59,426 bases of DNA from the NCBI RefSeq assembly GCF_029893355.1, contig NZ_JARZAI010000042.1, positions 1-59,426 of the forward strand, written 5' to 3'. A program made the translations under genes and the position numbers. Within the stretch, counting starts at the first letter, position 1; every line of letters begins with the position of its first letter. Shown here one piece after another: positions 8,413-16,734 of this stretch. The notes beneath the pieces are model-generated. The model was not told the origin of the DNA. It was given only the letters and a program-made list of their open reading frames with translations, and did no database searches. The stretch comes from Kitasatospora sp. MAA4. Its GTDB lineage: Bacteria; Actinomycetota; Actinomycetes; Streptomycetales; Streptomycetaceae.

Positions 8413-9426
8413 CTATCCGCGGCGGGACAACCGCCGGGCGCGGAGCCGGTCGGCGAGGATCGCCAGCCCGAGCACGACGCCCAGCACGATGTTGGTGTAG
8501 TCGGCGTTGACCGCGAGGGCGATCATGCCGTCGTTGATCAGCTCCAGCAGCACGGCGCCCGCGACGATGCCGAGGATGCGCCCCTGCCCGCCGACCAGCG
8601 AGACGCCGCCGATCACCGCCGCCGCGATGGCCGACAGCTCCCAGCCCACGCCGACGGTCGGGGAGCCGACACCCATCCGGCCGGCCACCAGCACGCCGCC
8701 GAACCCGGCCAGCAGTGAGCTGGTGACGTACATGGCGATGATCCGCCGGTCGCCGCGGATGCCGGCCAGCCGGGCGGCCTCCTTGTTGCCGCCCACCGCG
8801 TACACCTGGCGGCCCGCGTACGTGCGCTCCAGGAAGAACCAGGCCGCGACCGCTGTCACGGCGAACAGCACGGCAGGCAACGGGACTTGGGCCACGAAGG
8901 TCTGACTGAGGTCGCTGAAGAGGCCGGAGATCCCGACCACGGGGATGCCGGAGGTGATGGCCAGCGCGGCGCCCTGGGCGACGGTGTAGGTGACCAGGGT
9001 GGTGACGAACGGCGGCATGGCGAGCTTGGTCACGGCCAGTCCGTGGATCCAGCCGACCAGGCCGGTGAGGGCCAGGGTGCACAGGATGGCCGGCCCGGCC
9101 GGCATCCCGGCCTTGACGTTGAACCAGGCGGCGAGCACCACGGACAGGCCGAGCAGCGCGCCCACCGACAGGTCGATGCCGCCGGTCAGGATGACCAGTG
9201 ACTCGCCGATCGCGATGACTCCGTACTGGGCCAGGTCCGTGCCCATGTTCTGCAGGTTGACCGCTCCGGCGAAGGCCGGCTTGGCGATCGCCAGGCCGGT
9301 GAAGAGCAGGACGCAGGCGAGCACCACGCCGACCTCGGGGCTGCGCGCGAGCCGGCTCAGCGCGGACCCGTCCGCGGTGCTCGCGGCCTGCTCCCGCTGG
9401 CCGGCCGGTACCGTATCGGTGCTCAT
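8413..9426 (-). CDS. Sugar ABC transporter permease (CUT2/ribose type), probable L-arabinose importer
   Basis: A 337-residue polytopic membrane protein of the RbsC/AraH group with eight to ten hydrophobic helices. The signatures are GESLVILTGGIDLSVGALLGL near the N-terminal third and AVGGNKEAARLAGI, which forms the coupling helix facing the ATPase. Its ATG (9424-9426) overlaps the stop of the ATPase gene as ATGA, indicating translational coupling. It is last in a three-gene operon with binding protein and ATPase. L-arabinose is inferred as substrate from the divergent araBDA operon and shared operators; xylose or ribose would fit the family equally well. Confidence 0.88.
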   Translation of the reverse strand: MSTDTVPAGQREQAASTADGSALSRLARSPEVGVVLACVLLFTGLAIAKPAFAGAVNLQNMGTDLAQYGVIAIGESLVILTGGIDLSVGALLGLSVVLAAWFNVKAGMPAGPAILCTLALTGLVGWIHGLAVTKLAMPPFVTTLVTYTVAQGAALAITSGIPVVGISGLFSDLSQTFVAQVPLPAVLFAVTAVAAWFFLERTYAGRQVYAVGGNKEAARLAGIRGDRRIIAMYVTSSLLAGFGGVLVAGRMGVGSPTVGVGWELSAIAAAVIGGVSLVGGQGRILGIVAGAVLLELINDGMIALAVNADYTNIVLGVVLGLAILADRLRARRLSRRG

Positions 9427-10946
9427 GTCGAAACCTCCGTCCCCGCCGCGGCGGTCATGATGAGTTCCTTGCTGAACCGGTCGCGCGGGATGTCCGCGAC
9501 GATCCGGCCGTGCGCCATCACCACGATCCGGTGGCAGATCCACAGCAGTTCCTCCAGCTCGGAGGAGGCGGCGAGGACCGCGAGCCCCTCCTTGGCGGCG
9601 TCGTCGATCAGGCGGTAGATGTCCGCCTTGGCGCCGACGTCCACTCCACGGGTGGGCTCGTCGAGCAGCAGCACCCGGGGGCGCGCGGCCAGCCAGCGGC
9701 CGAAGACGACCTTCTGCTGGTTGCCTCCGGACAGGTTGCCGATCGGCTGCTCCGGGCTGTGCAGGCGGACCTTGAGGTCCTTCACGATCCGGCCGGCGTG
9801 CGCCTTGTCGGCGCGCGGGGTGAGCACGCCGCGGCGGCTGATCCCGCGCAGGGTGGCCAGGGTCGCGTTCCAGCGCACCGAGTGGGTGAGGACCAGCGAC
9901 TGCTGCTTGCGGTCCTCCGGTACCAGGCCGATGCCGGCCTCCACCGCGTCGGCGGGGTGCCGGGGGTGGAAGTCCGTGCCGCCGAGTGTGACGGTGCCGC
10001 CGGTGCGCGGTTGGGCGCCCATGAGGGTGTGCAGCAGTCGGCTGCGGCCGGAGCCCATCAGCCCGGCCACGCCGACGATCTCGCCGGCCCGCAGGTCGAG
10101 GTCGACGGGACCGAGCCCGTCGGCCGTCAGCCCGCGGGCCGACAGCACGGTGGCCCGGTCGGCCGGCGGCGGGGTGACGTCGATCCGGGTCAGTTCGCTG
10201 CCGACCATCTCGCGGATCAGCCGTTCCTCGGTGGCCTCGGCCGGGGTGAGGTCGGCGACCAGCCGCCCGCTCCGCAGGACGATCACCCGGTCGGCCAACT
10301 CCCTTACCTCGTCCAGGCGGTGGCCGATGAACAGCACGCAGCCGCCGGCCGCCGCATGGCGCTTCGCGAGGTCGAGGACCTGTCGTGCCTCGACCGGGCC
10401 CAGCGAGGAGGTCGGCTCGTCCAGGATCAGCACCAGGGGGCGCTGTCCCCAGGCCTTGGCGATCTCGATCATCTGGCGGACCGGGACCGGCAGTTGCTCG
10501 ACCGGCTGGTCGACATCGGCCTGGACGCCGACCTCGTCGAGCAGTTCGCGGGCCGCTCGGCGGGTGCCGCCGCGGTCGAAGAGCCAGCGGCCCAGTGGCC
10601 GTTGGTCGGCACTGGCGGGGCGGCGGCCGAGCAGCAGGTTCTCGGCCACCGACAACTGCCCGACCAGCGGGAACTCCTGGGCGACCAGGGCGACTCCGAG
10701 GGCCCTGGCGTGGTCGGGGCGGCCGCCGTGCAGGGGGCGGCCGTCGACCAGCACCTCTCCGGTGCTGGGCGTGACGGTGCCGGAGAGCACGCCCATCAGG
10801 GTGGACTTGCCCGCGCCGTTCTCCCCGACCACGCCGACGATCTGACCTCGCGTCAGATCGAGCTCGGGCAGGTCCAGCACGGTGACCGGCCCGTAGCTCT
10901 TGCTGACGCCGCGCAGGGCGATGGCGGTCCCGGATCCGCTGGTCAT
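9423..10946 (-). CDS. Sugar ABC transporter ATP-binding protein (CUT2, two nucleotide-binding domains)
   Basis: A 507-residue tandem ATPase of the RbsA/AraG type. Domain one has Walker A GENGAGKST and Walker B LVLILDEPTSSLG. Domain two has the family-typical degenerate Walker A (GLMGSGRSRLL), the signature LSGGNQQKVVFGRWL and Walker B VLLLDEPTRGVD. The start ATG at 10944-10946 overlaps the stop of the binding-protein gene as ATGA. The frame stays open upstream as far as 12590, but that part is a shadow of the binding-protein gene. It energises import through the permease encoded downstream. Confidence 0.92.
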   Translation of the reverse strand: MTSGSGTAIALRGVSKSYGPVTVLDLPELDLTRGQIVGVVGENGAGKSTLMGVLSGTVTPSTGEVLVDGRPLHGGRPDHARALGVALVAQEFPLVGQLSVAENLLLGRRPASADQRPLGRWLFDRGGTRRAARELLDEVGVQADVDQPVEQLPVPVRQMIEIAKAWGQRPLVLILDEPTSSLGPVEARQVLDLAKRHAAAGGCVLFIGHRLDEVRELADRVIVLRSGRLVADLTPAEATEERLIREMVGSELTRIDVTPPPADRATVLSARGLTADGLGPVDLDLRAGEIVGVAGLMGSGRSRLLHTLMGAQPRTGGTVTLGGTDFHPRHPADAVEAGIGLVPEDRKQQSLVLTHSVRWNATLATLRGISRRGVLTPRADKAHAGRIVKDLKVRLHSPEQPIGNLSGGNQQKVVFGRWLAARPRVLLLDEPTRGVDVGAKADIYRLIDDAAKEGLAVLAASSELEELLWICHRIVVMAHGRIVADIPRDRFSKELIMTAAAGTEVST

Positions 10947-12097
10947 CCGGTGATGCCGAGCTTGGTCAGCAGGGACTGGTAGTCGGTCAGGTTGGCCTGG
11001 GTGACCACGCCGACCCCGGAGCTGAGGGTGGTGCCGTCGGACTCCAGGTAGGGCTTGACGAGGTTCATGGTGGCGTCCTCGCCGAGCACCTTGAGGGCTG
11101 CGAGCAGATAGGCGCCGGTGTAGCCCTGCTGGTAGGGCTGCTGGAGGATGCTGGCCTGGATGACGCCCTTCTTGATGAAGTCGAGGGTCTGCGGGTCGCT
11201 GTCGTCGGAGACGATCTTGATCTTGCCGGTCTTGCCGGAGGACTGGACGGCCTGTCCGGCGGCCGGGCCGTCGTAGGAGAAGACGCCGTAGATGCCGTTG
11301 ACGTCGGGGTTGGTCTGGAAGGCGTTCTCGGCGTTGGAGAGCGCCTTGGACTGGTCCATGCCGTCGCTGATCTTCTGGATCACCTTGACGTCCGAGCCCT
11401 TGAGCGCGTCCTCGAAGCCCTGGATGCGCTGGACGGCGTTGGAGGCGGTGAGCGAACCGACCAGGACCACCACCTGGCCCTTGCCGCCGAGGGCGGCCTT
11501 CATCGCCTCGCCGGCCTTCTGCCCGGCCTGGTAGTTCGGGGTGCCGAGGTAGAGCGCCGCGCCGTCCTCGGGCGGCAGCGGGGAGTCGATGGCCAGGACC
11601 GGGGTGCCGGCGCTGGTGTAGGAGTCGATCGGAGCCCTGACCGCGGTGGCGTCGATCGCCGAGACCTCCAGGCCGGTGAGGTTCTGCGAGTGCAGCGCGG
11701 AGAGCATGGAGAGCTGCTGGTCGAGGCGACCGTTGGCGGGGGCCTGGAAGGTGCCCTTGACGGACAGTTCGCCCGTGCCCTTGGTGAAGCCGACCTTGCC
11801 CGCGTTCCAGTAGTCCACCGCGACGTTGACCACCATGGCCTCGTTGAGCTGCGAGAGGTCCTTGCCGGCGAGGGCGTCCTTGATCGACTGGTCCAGCTTG
11901 GCCAGGTTGGCGTCGTTGAAGGTGATGTCGCCCTGGATGCTCGCGGCGGCGGCGGCGGCGGTGCCGGAGGCCGCGGGACTCGCGGCGCCGGCGCCCTGCT
12001 TGCTGCAGGCGGCTGCGGACAGCACCAGGCAGGTGGCTGACAACAGGACGGTGAGCGGCACTAGCGGGCTTCGGCGGGGCGGGATTGCGGAGCGCAC
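10943..12097 (-). CDS. Sugar ABC transporter substrate-binding lipoprotein
   Basis: A 384-residue lipoprotein. The GTG start at 12097 follows GAGAGGA. The signal peptide ends with the lipobox LSAAAC and the lipidated cysteine is at about residue 31. The mature part is a periplasmic-binding type 1 fold: LTGLEVSAIDATAVRAPID, GTPVLAIDSPLP, LYLGTPNYQAGQKAGEAM, DVNGIYGVFSYDGPAAGQAV and IVSDDSDPQTLDFIKKG. It is first in the operon, with a LacI-type operator 125 bases upstream. It captures the sugar on the outer membrane face and delivers it to the permease. Confidence 0.9.
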   Translation of the reverse strand: MRSAIPPRRSPLVPLTVLLSATCLVLSAAACSKQGAGAASPAASGTAAAAAASIQGDITFNDANLAKLDQSIKDALAGKDLSQLNEAMVVNVAVDYWNAGKVGFTKGTGELSVKGTFQAPANGRLDQQLSMLSALHSQNLTGLEVSAIDATAVRAPIDSYTSAGTPVLAIDSPLPPEDGAALYLGTPNYQAGQKAGEAMKAALGGKGQVVVLVGSLTASNAVQRIQGFEDALKGSDVKVIQKISDGMDQSKALSNAENAFQTNPDVNGIYGVFSYDGPAAGQAVQSSGKTGKIKIVSDDSDPQTLDFIKKGVIQASILQQPYQQGYTGAYLLAALKVLGEDATMNLVKPYLESDGTTLSSGVGVVTQANLTDYQSLLTKLGITG

Positions 12098-12220
12098 GGT
12101 GCTGTCCTCTCGGGTGGGTCGTACCGGGTGGGAACGGCGGATCGCGGGATGGCCGGCGTCGGCTCGCCGTCGGTGTGGTGCGGGAGTTGACGTTGCGGGG
12201 GTGTTTCGACGGGTGGCGAG

Positions 12221-12240
12221 TATTGTTAGCGCTCACAGCA
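12221..12240 (-). promoter_or_regulatory. LacI-type operator upstream of the ABC transporter operon
   Basis: TTGTTAGCGCTCACAG within this stretch is a near-palindrome around the GCGC centre typical of LacI-family operators (half sites TGTTAGC and GCTCACA). It lies about 125 bases before the binding-protein start and is the transporter-proximal copy of the motif also found at 12359-12374 and 16685-16698. Confidence 0.65.
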
Positions 12241-12346
12241 TCGGGCGTCAACGGTTCCGGCGGGGTCGTGTGCAAGCCCTCCGCGGCCGCTCGACGGTGC
12301 ACCCGCGGGGGCGGACAGATGTGCCCGTCGGCGCCTGGTGGCGTCC

Positions 12347-12386
12347 TTGACAGGCCGATTGTTAGCGTTAACAATCGGCCTGTCAA
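12347..12386. promoter_or_regulatory. Symmetric divergent promoter with embedded LacI-type operator (ara locus)
   Basis: A 40-bp perfect inverted repeat: arms TTGACAGGCCGATTGTTA (12347-12364) and its complement (12369-12386) around the centre GCGT. The core TTGTTAGCGTTAACAA (12359-12374) is a LacI-type operator. Each strand reads TTGACA, a 17-base spacer, then AACAAT, so the same element offers a consensus -35 and a reasonable -10 in both directions. It sits between the transporter operon (minus) and araB (plus), and one bound dimer could shut both promoters. The rest of 12098-12594 holds no gene. Confidence 0.75.
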
Positions 12387-12594
12387 CCGGCTGCGGGCCA
12401 GTCGCGTGATGCACCCACCCAGTCCGCCGGCGGGCGGGGAATCCCGCTTCGTGCCGCCCGCCGACGGTGCCGTTCCGCCCCTTTTCCCAAGGAGCGCGGA
12501 ACACACGGCCGGTCGCCGACTCCCGCGCTGCTGCGGCGATGACGTCGGCGACCGGCCAATACACCGGACATCCTCGAAGCGAAGGACCACAGAC

Positions 12595-14313
12595 GTGACC
12601 GTGCCACCTGCCAGCCCGGACCCGGACAGCTACGTCCTCGGCGTCGACTTCGGCACGCTCTCCGGTCGAGCCGTGGTGGTCCGCGTCCGGGACGGCGAGG
12701 AGCTCGGGACCGCCGTCCACGTGTACCCGCACGCCGTCATCGAGCAGCGGCTGCCCGGCACCGGCGCGGCGCTGCCCCCGGACTGGGCACTCCAGCACCC
12801 GGCGGACTGGCGCGAGGTGCTGCGCACCGCCGTCCCCGCCGCGGTGGCCGCCGCAGGCGTCGATCCCGCCCAAGTCATCGGCATCGCCACCGACTTCACC
12901 GCCTGCACGGTGCTGCCCGCCCGTGCCGACGGCACCGCGCTCGCCGAGATGCCGCAGTGGGCCGACCGCCCGCACGCCTGGCCCAAGTTGTGGAAGCACC
13001 ACGCCGCCCAGCAGCAGGCCGACCGCATCAACGCCCTGGCCCACGCCCGCGGCGAGAAGTGGATCGCGCGCTACGGCGGCAAGGTCTCCGCCGAGTGGCA
13101 GTACGCCAAGGCGCTGCAGCTGCTGGAGGAGGACCCCGAGGTCTACGCGGTCTGCGAGCGCTGGATCGAGGCCGCGGACTGGATCGTCTGGCAGCTCACC
13201 GGTACCGAGAGCCGCAACGCCTGCACCGCCGGCTACAAGGGCCTGCACCAGGACGGCGGATACCCGAGCGAGGACTACCTGGCCGCGCTGCACCCGCAGT
13301 TCGCCGACTTCGCCCGCACCCGGCTGGAGCACCCGCTGGCCCTGCTCGGCTCCCGGGTCGGCTCGCTGACCGCCGAGGCGGCCGGCTGGACCGGCCTGCC
13401 GGAGGGCATCGCGGTCGCCGCCGGCAACGTGGACGCCCATGTCGCCGCGCCCGCCGCGCGGGCCGTGGAGAACGGGCAGCTGCTCGCCATCATGGGCACC
13501 TCCACCTGCCACGTGGTCAACGGCGCCGTGCTGGCCGAGGTGCCCGGCATCTGCGGCGTGGTCGAGGACGGCATCGTCACCGGTAGCTACGGCTACGAGG
13601 CCGGCCAGAGCGCCGTCGGCGACATCTTCGCCTGGTGGCTGCGCCAGGGCCTGCCCGCCGAGTACCTCGCGGAGGCCGAGACCAACGGCGAGGACGCGCA
13701 CCAGCTGCTCACCCGCAGGGCCGCGGGCCAGCCCGTGGGCGGGCACGGCCTGGTGGCCCTGGACTGGCTGAACGGCAACCGCAGCACCCTGGTCGACCAC
13801 GACCTCTCCGGCGTGATCGTCGGCCTCACCCTGGCCACCCGTCCGGAGGAGGTCTACCGCGCCCTGCTGGAGGCCACCGCGTTCGGCACCCGGGTCATCG
13901 TGGAGGCGCTGGAGCGCGGTGGGGTGCCGGTCACCGAGTACATCGTCACCGGTGGGCTCGGGAAGAACGCCCTGCTGATGCAGATCCACGCCGACGTGCT
14001 GCGCCGGCCGGTGTCGCTGGCCGTGTCCGAGCAGGGGCCGGCCCTCGGCTCCGCCATCCACGCCGCCGTCGCCGCCGGTGCCCACCCCGACGTGCGGACC
14101 GCCTCGGTGGCGATGGGCCGGGTGCGCCCCGCGGCGTACCGGCCGGATCCGTCCCGGGCCGACGCGTACGACCGGCTCTATGCCGAGTACCGCGCCCTGC
14201 ACGACCGGTTCGCCACCGACGGCACGCTGCACCGGCTGCGCCGCATCCGCAACGCCGCGCTGGCGGCCGCCGCAGCCGGCACCACTCAGACCGACCCGAG
14301 CGAGGCACCGTGA
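12595..14313 (+). CDS. araB: L-ribulokinase
   Basis: A 572-residue FGGY-family kinase that phosphorylates L-ribulose to L-ribulose 5-phosphate. YVLGVDFGTLSGRAVVV near the N-terminus is the ATP-phosphate motif with the ribulokinase-typical GTLSGRA. GIATDFTACTVLP, RIEAADWIVWQLTG-like text and GYKGLH follow, then VDAHVAAPA, MGTSTCHVV and the C-terminal VTGGLGKNALLMQIHADVLRRPV adenine-binding region. GTG 12595 is chosen with AAGGA nine bases upstream. Its stop overlaps the araD start (GTGA), so araB-araD-araA form one operon from the operator-promoter at 12347-12386. Confidence 0.93.
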   Translation: MTVPPASPDPDSYVLGVDFGTLSGRAVVVRVRDGEELGTAVHVYPHAVIEQRLPGTGAALPPDWALQHPADWREVLRTAVPAAVAAAGVDPAQVIGIATDFTACTVLPARADGTALAEMPQWADRPHAWPKLWKHHAAQQQADRINALAHARGEKWIARYGGKVSAEWQYAKALQLLEEDPEVYAVCERWIEAADWIVWQLTGTESRNACTAGYKGLHQDGGYPSEDYLAALHPQFADFARTRLEHPLALLGSRVGSLTAEAAGWTGLPEGIAVAAGNVDAHVAAPAARAVENGQLLAIMGTSTCHVVNGAVLAEVPGICGVVEDGIVTGSYGYEAGQSAVGDIFAWWLRQGLPAEYLAEAETNGEDAHQLLTRRAAGQPVGGHGLVALDWLNGNRSTLVDHDLSGVIVGLTLATRPEEVYRALLEATAFGTRVIVEALERGGVPVTEYIVTGGLGKNALLMQIHADVLRRPVSLAVSEQGPALGSAIHAAVAAGAHPDVRTASVAMGRVRPAAYRPDPSRADAYDRLYAEYRALHDRFATDGTLHRLRRIRNAALAAAAAGTTQTDPSEAP

Positions 14314-14981
14314 CCACGACCATCGAGACGATCCGCCGCCAGGTCAGCGACCTGCACCAGGAGTTGGTGCGCTACGGCCTGGTGGTCTGGACGGCCGGCA
14401 ACGTCTCCGCCCGCGTCCCGGGCGAGGACCTGCTGGTGATCAAGCCAAGCGGCGTCTCCTACGAGCAACTGTCGCCCGAGAACATGATCCTCTGCGACCT
14501 GGACGGCAACGTCGTCGAGGGCGACTACTCGCCCTCCTCCGACACCGCCGCGCACGCCTACGTCTACCGCCACCTGCCCGAGGTCGGGGGAGTGGTGCAC
14601 ACGCACTCCACCTACGCCTGCGCCTGGGCCGCCCGCGGCGAGGCGGTGCCCTGCGTGCTCACCGCGATGGCCGACGAGTTCGGCGCCGAGATCCCGGTCG
14701 GCCCGTTCGCGCTGATCGGTGACGACTCGATCGGCCGGGGGATCGTGGACACCCTCAGCGGCCACCGCTCGCCGGCCGTCCTGATGCGCAGCCACGGTGT
14801 CTTCACCATCGGCAAGGACGCCAAGGCCGCGGTCAAGGCGGCCGTGATGTGCGAGGACGTGGCGCGCACCGTGCACATCTCCCGCCAGCTCGGCGAGCCG
14901 CTGCCCATCGCCCAGGCGGACATCGACAGCCTCAACCACCGCTACCGAACCGTCTACGGCCAGCGTCCCGCGGCCCAGTGA
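14310..14981 (+). CDS. araD: L-ribulose-5-phosphate 4-epimerase
   Basis: A 223-residue class II aldolase-fold enzyme that converts L-ribulose 5-phosphate to D-xylulose 5-phosphate. TAGNVSARVPG and IKPSGVSYEQL bind the phosphate. The zinc site is formed by GGVVHTHSTYACAW and VLMRSHGVFTIG. Asp in MVLCDLDGN-type context (ILCDLDGNVVEGDY) and DTAAHAYVYRHLPE are also conserved. The GTG start at 14310 overlaps the araB stop by four bases. araA follows after eleven bases with its own GAGGAG. Confidence 0.93.
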   Translation: MTTTIETIRRQVSDLHQELVRYGLVVWTAGNVSARVPGEDLLVIKPSGVSYEQLSPENMILCDLDGNVVEGDYSPSSDTAAHAYVYRHLPEVGGVVHTHSTYACAWAARGEAVPCVLTAMADEFGAEIPVGPFALIGDDSIGRGIVDTLSGHRSPAVLMRSHGVFTIGKDAKAAVKAAVMCEDVARTVHISRQLGEPLPIAQADIDSLNHRYRTVYGQRPAAQ

Positions 14982-14991
14982 GGAGTCACTC

Positions 14992-16497
14992 GTGACGAAG
15001 TCCACCGAGGAACGTGAAGTCTGGTTCCTGACCGGGAGCCAGGGGCTCTACGGGCCGCAGACGCTGCGCCAGGTCGCCGACCAGTCGCGGCAGATCGCCG
15101 CCGCACTGAACGACTCGGGCCTTCCCGTGAAGGTCACCTGGATGCCGGTGCTCACGGATGCCGCCGCGATCCGTCGGATCTGCCTGGAGGCCAACGCCGA
15201 GGACCGCTGCGCCGGCCTGATCACCTGGATGCACACCTTCTCGCCGGCCAAGATGTGGATCGCCGGCCTGGACGCCCTGAACAAGCCGCTGCTCCACCTG
15301 CACACCCAGGCCAATGTCGAACTGCCTTGGCACTCCATCGACATGGACTTCATGAACCTGAACCAGGCCGCCCACGGCGACCGGGAGTTCGGCTACGTCC
15401 AGTCCCGGCTCGGAGTCGCCCGCAAGACCGTGGCCGGCCACGTCAGCGACCCGGTCGTGACCGCCAGGATCGCCTCCTGGGCGCGGGCCGCCGTCGGCCG
15501 CGCCGAACTGCGCAGCCTCAAGCTGGCCCGCTTCGGGGACAACATGCGCGACGTGGCGGTCACCGAGGGCGACAAGGTCGAGGCGCAGCGGCGGTTCGGC
15601 GTCTCGGTCAACACCTACGGCGTCAACGACCTGGTGGCGGCGGTGGATTCGACCTCCGACGCCGAGGTCGGCGCGCTGGTCAAGGAGTACCAGGGGACCT
15701 ACCGCCTCGCGCCCGAGTTGGACGCGGACGGCGCGCGGCACGACTCGCTGCGCTACGCGGCACGGATCGAGCTCGGCCTGCGCGGCTTCCTCGACGCCGG
15801 CGGCTTCAAGGCCTTCACCACCAACTTCGAGGACCTCGGCGGCCTGCGCCAGCTGCCCGGGCTCGCCGTCCAGCGGTTGATGGCCGACGGCTACGGCTTC
15901 GGCGGCGAGGGGGACTGGAAGACCTCGCTGCTGCTGCGCACCCTCAAGGTGATGTCCACCGGCCTGCCCGGCGGTACCTCCTTCATGGAGGACTACACCT
16001 ACCACCTGGAGCCCGGGCGGGAGTTGATCCTCGGTGCGCACATGCTGGAGGTCTGCCCGAGCATCGCCTCCGGCACGCCCTCCTGCGAGATCCACCCGCT
16101 TTCCATCGGCGGCCGCGAGGACCCCGTCCGCCTGGTCTTCGATGCCGAGCCGGGCCCGGCCGTGGTGGTCGGCCTGGCGGACCTGGGCGACCGGTTCCGG
16201 CTGGTCGCCAACGAGGTCGACGTGGTCGAACCGGCCGCCCCGCTGCCCAACCTGCCCGTCGCCCGCGCCGTCTGGCGACCCCGCCCGGACCTGCGCACCT
16301 CCACCGAGGCCTGGCTGACGGCGGGTGCGCCCCACCACACAGTGCTCTCCAGCGCCCTCGGTGCCGAGGAGTTGGACGACCTCGCGGAGATGCTCAGGGT
16401 CGAACTCCTGCTGATCGACGCCGACACCACGGTCCGGCGGTTCACCAGGGAACTGCGCTGGAACCAGGCATACCACCGCCTGGCCCAGGGATTCTGA
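14992..16497 (+). CDS. araA: L-arabinose isomerase
   Basis: A 501-residue enzyme of full family length that isomerises L-arabinose to L-ribulose, the first step of the pathway. Recognisable stretches are EVWFLTGSQGLYGPQTLRQV, GLITWMHTFSPAKMWIAGL, HLHTQANVELPW and DMDFMNLNQAAHGDREFGY. GGEGDWKTSLLLRTLKVM carries the metal-binding region, followed by SFMEDYTYHLEPG. GTG 14992 follows GAGGAG at eight bases. It closes the araBDA block and a secreted arabinofuranosidase with its own operator follows. Confidence 0.95.
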   Translation: MTKSTEEREVWFLTGSQGLYGPQTLRQVADQSRQIAAALNDSGLPVKVTWMPVLTDAAAIRRICLEANAEDRCAGLITWMHTFSPAKMWIAGLDALNKPLLHLHTQANVELPWHSIDMDFMNLNQAAHGDREFGYVQSRLGVARKTVAGHVSDPVVTARIASWARAAVGRAELRSLKLARFGDNMRDVAVTEGDKVEAQRRFGVSVNTYGVNDLVAAVDSTSDAEVGALVKEYQGTYRLAPELDADGARHDSLRYAARIELGLRGFLDAGGFKAFTTNFEDLGGLRQLPGLAVQRLMADGYGFGGEGDWKTSLLLRTLKVMSTGLPGGTSFMEDYTYHLEPGRELILGAHMLEVCPSIASGTPSCEIHPLSIGGREDPVRLVFDAEPGPAVVVGLADLGDRFRLVANEVDVVEPAAPLPNLPVARAVWRPRPDLRTSTEAWLTAGAPHHTVLSSALGAEELDDLAEMLRVELLLIDADTTVRRFTRELRWNQAYHRLAQGF

Positions 16498-16684
16498 GCC
16501 CGGCGACGGGCCCTGGTCGGCGGGATCGGCTCCCGTGGCCAGGAAAGCCGCAGCCCGATCGAAGCGTCAATACGCGGTTGAAGCGAAACCCTGTTCCTAC
16601 GCACCTACTTGACAGTCAGTCAGACGCGCTGCACTGTCTCCTCCCATGACACCCTCCCCGCGGACCGGCATCCCGGGGCCAGGA

Positions 16685-16698
16685 TGTTAGCGCTAACA
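16685..16698 (+). promoter_or_regulatory. LacI-type operator before the arabinofuranosidase gene
   Basis: TGTTAGCGCTAACA is a perfect 14-bp palindrome, 36 bases before the arabinofuranosidase start and downstream of a TTGACA box at 16610-16615. It is the cleanest copy of the motif found at the ara promoter, implying that the secreted enzyme is induced together with uptake and catabolism. Confidence 0.75.
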
Positions 16699-16734
16699 CA
16701 CCCACCCGTTCGCGCTCCCCAAGGAGAATCCCGA

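Noticed and set aside
9423..12590. A 1055-codon continuous minus-strand frame suggesting a giant fusion protein
   Set aside because: Only the last 507 codons are the ABC ATPase; the rest is an out-of-frame shadow of the binding-protein gene, kept open by high GC content.
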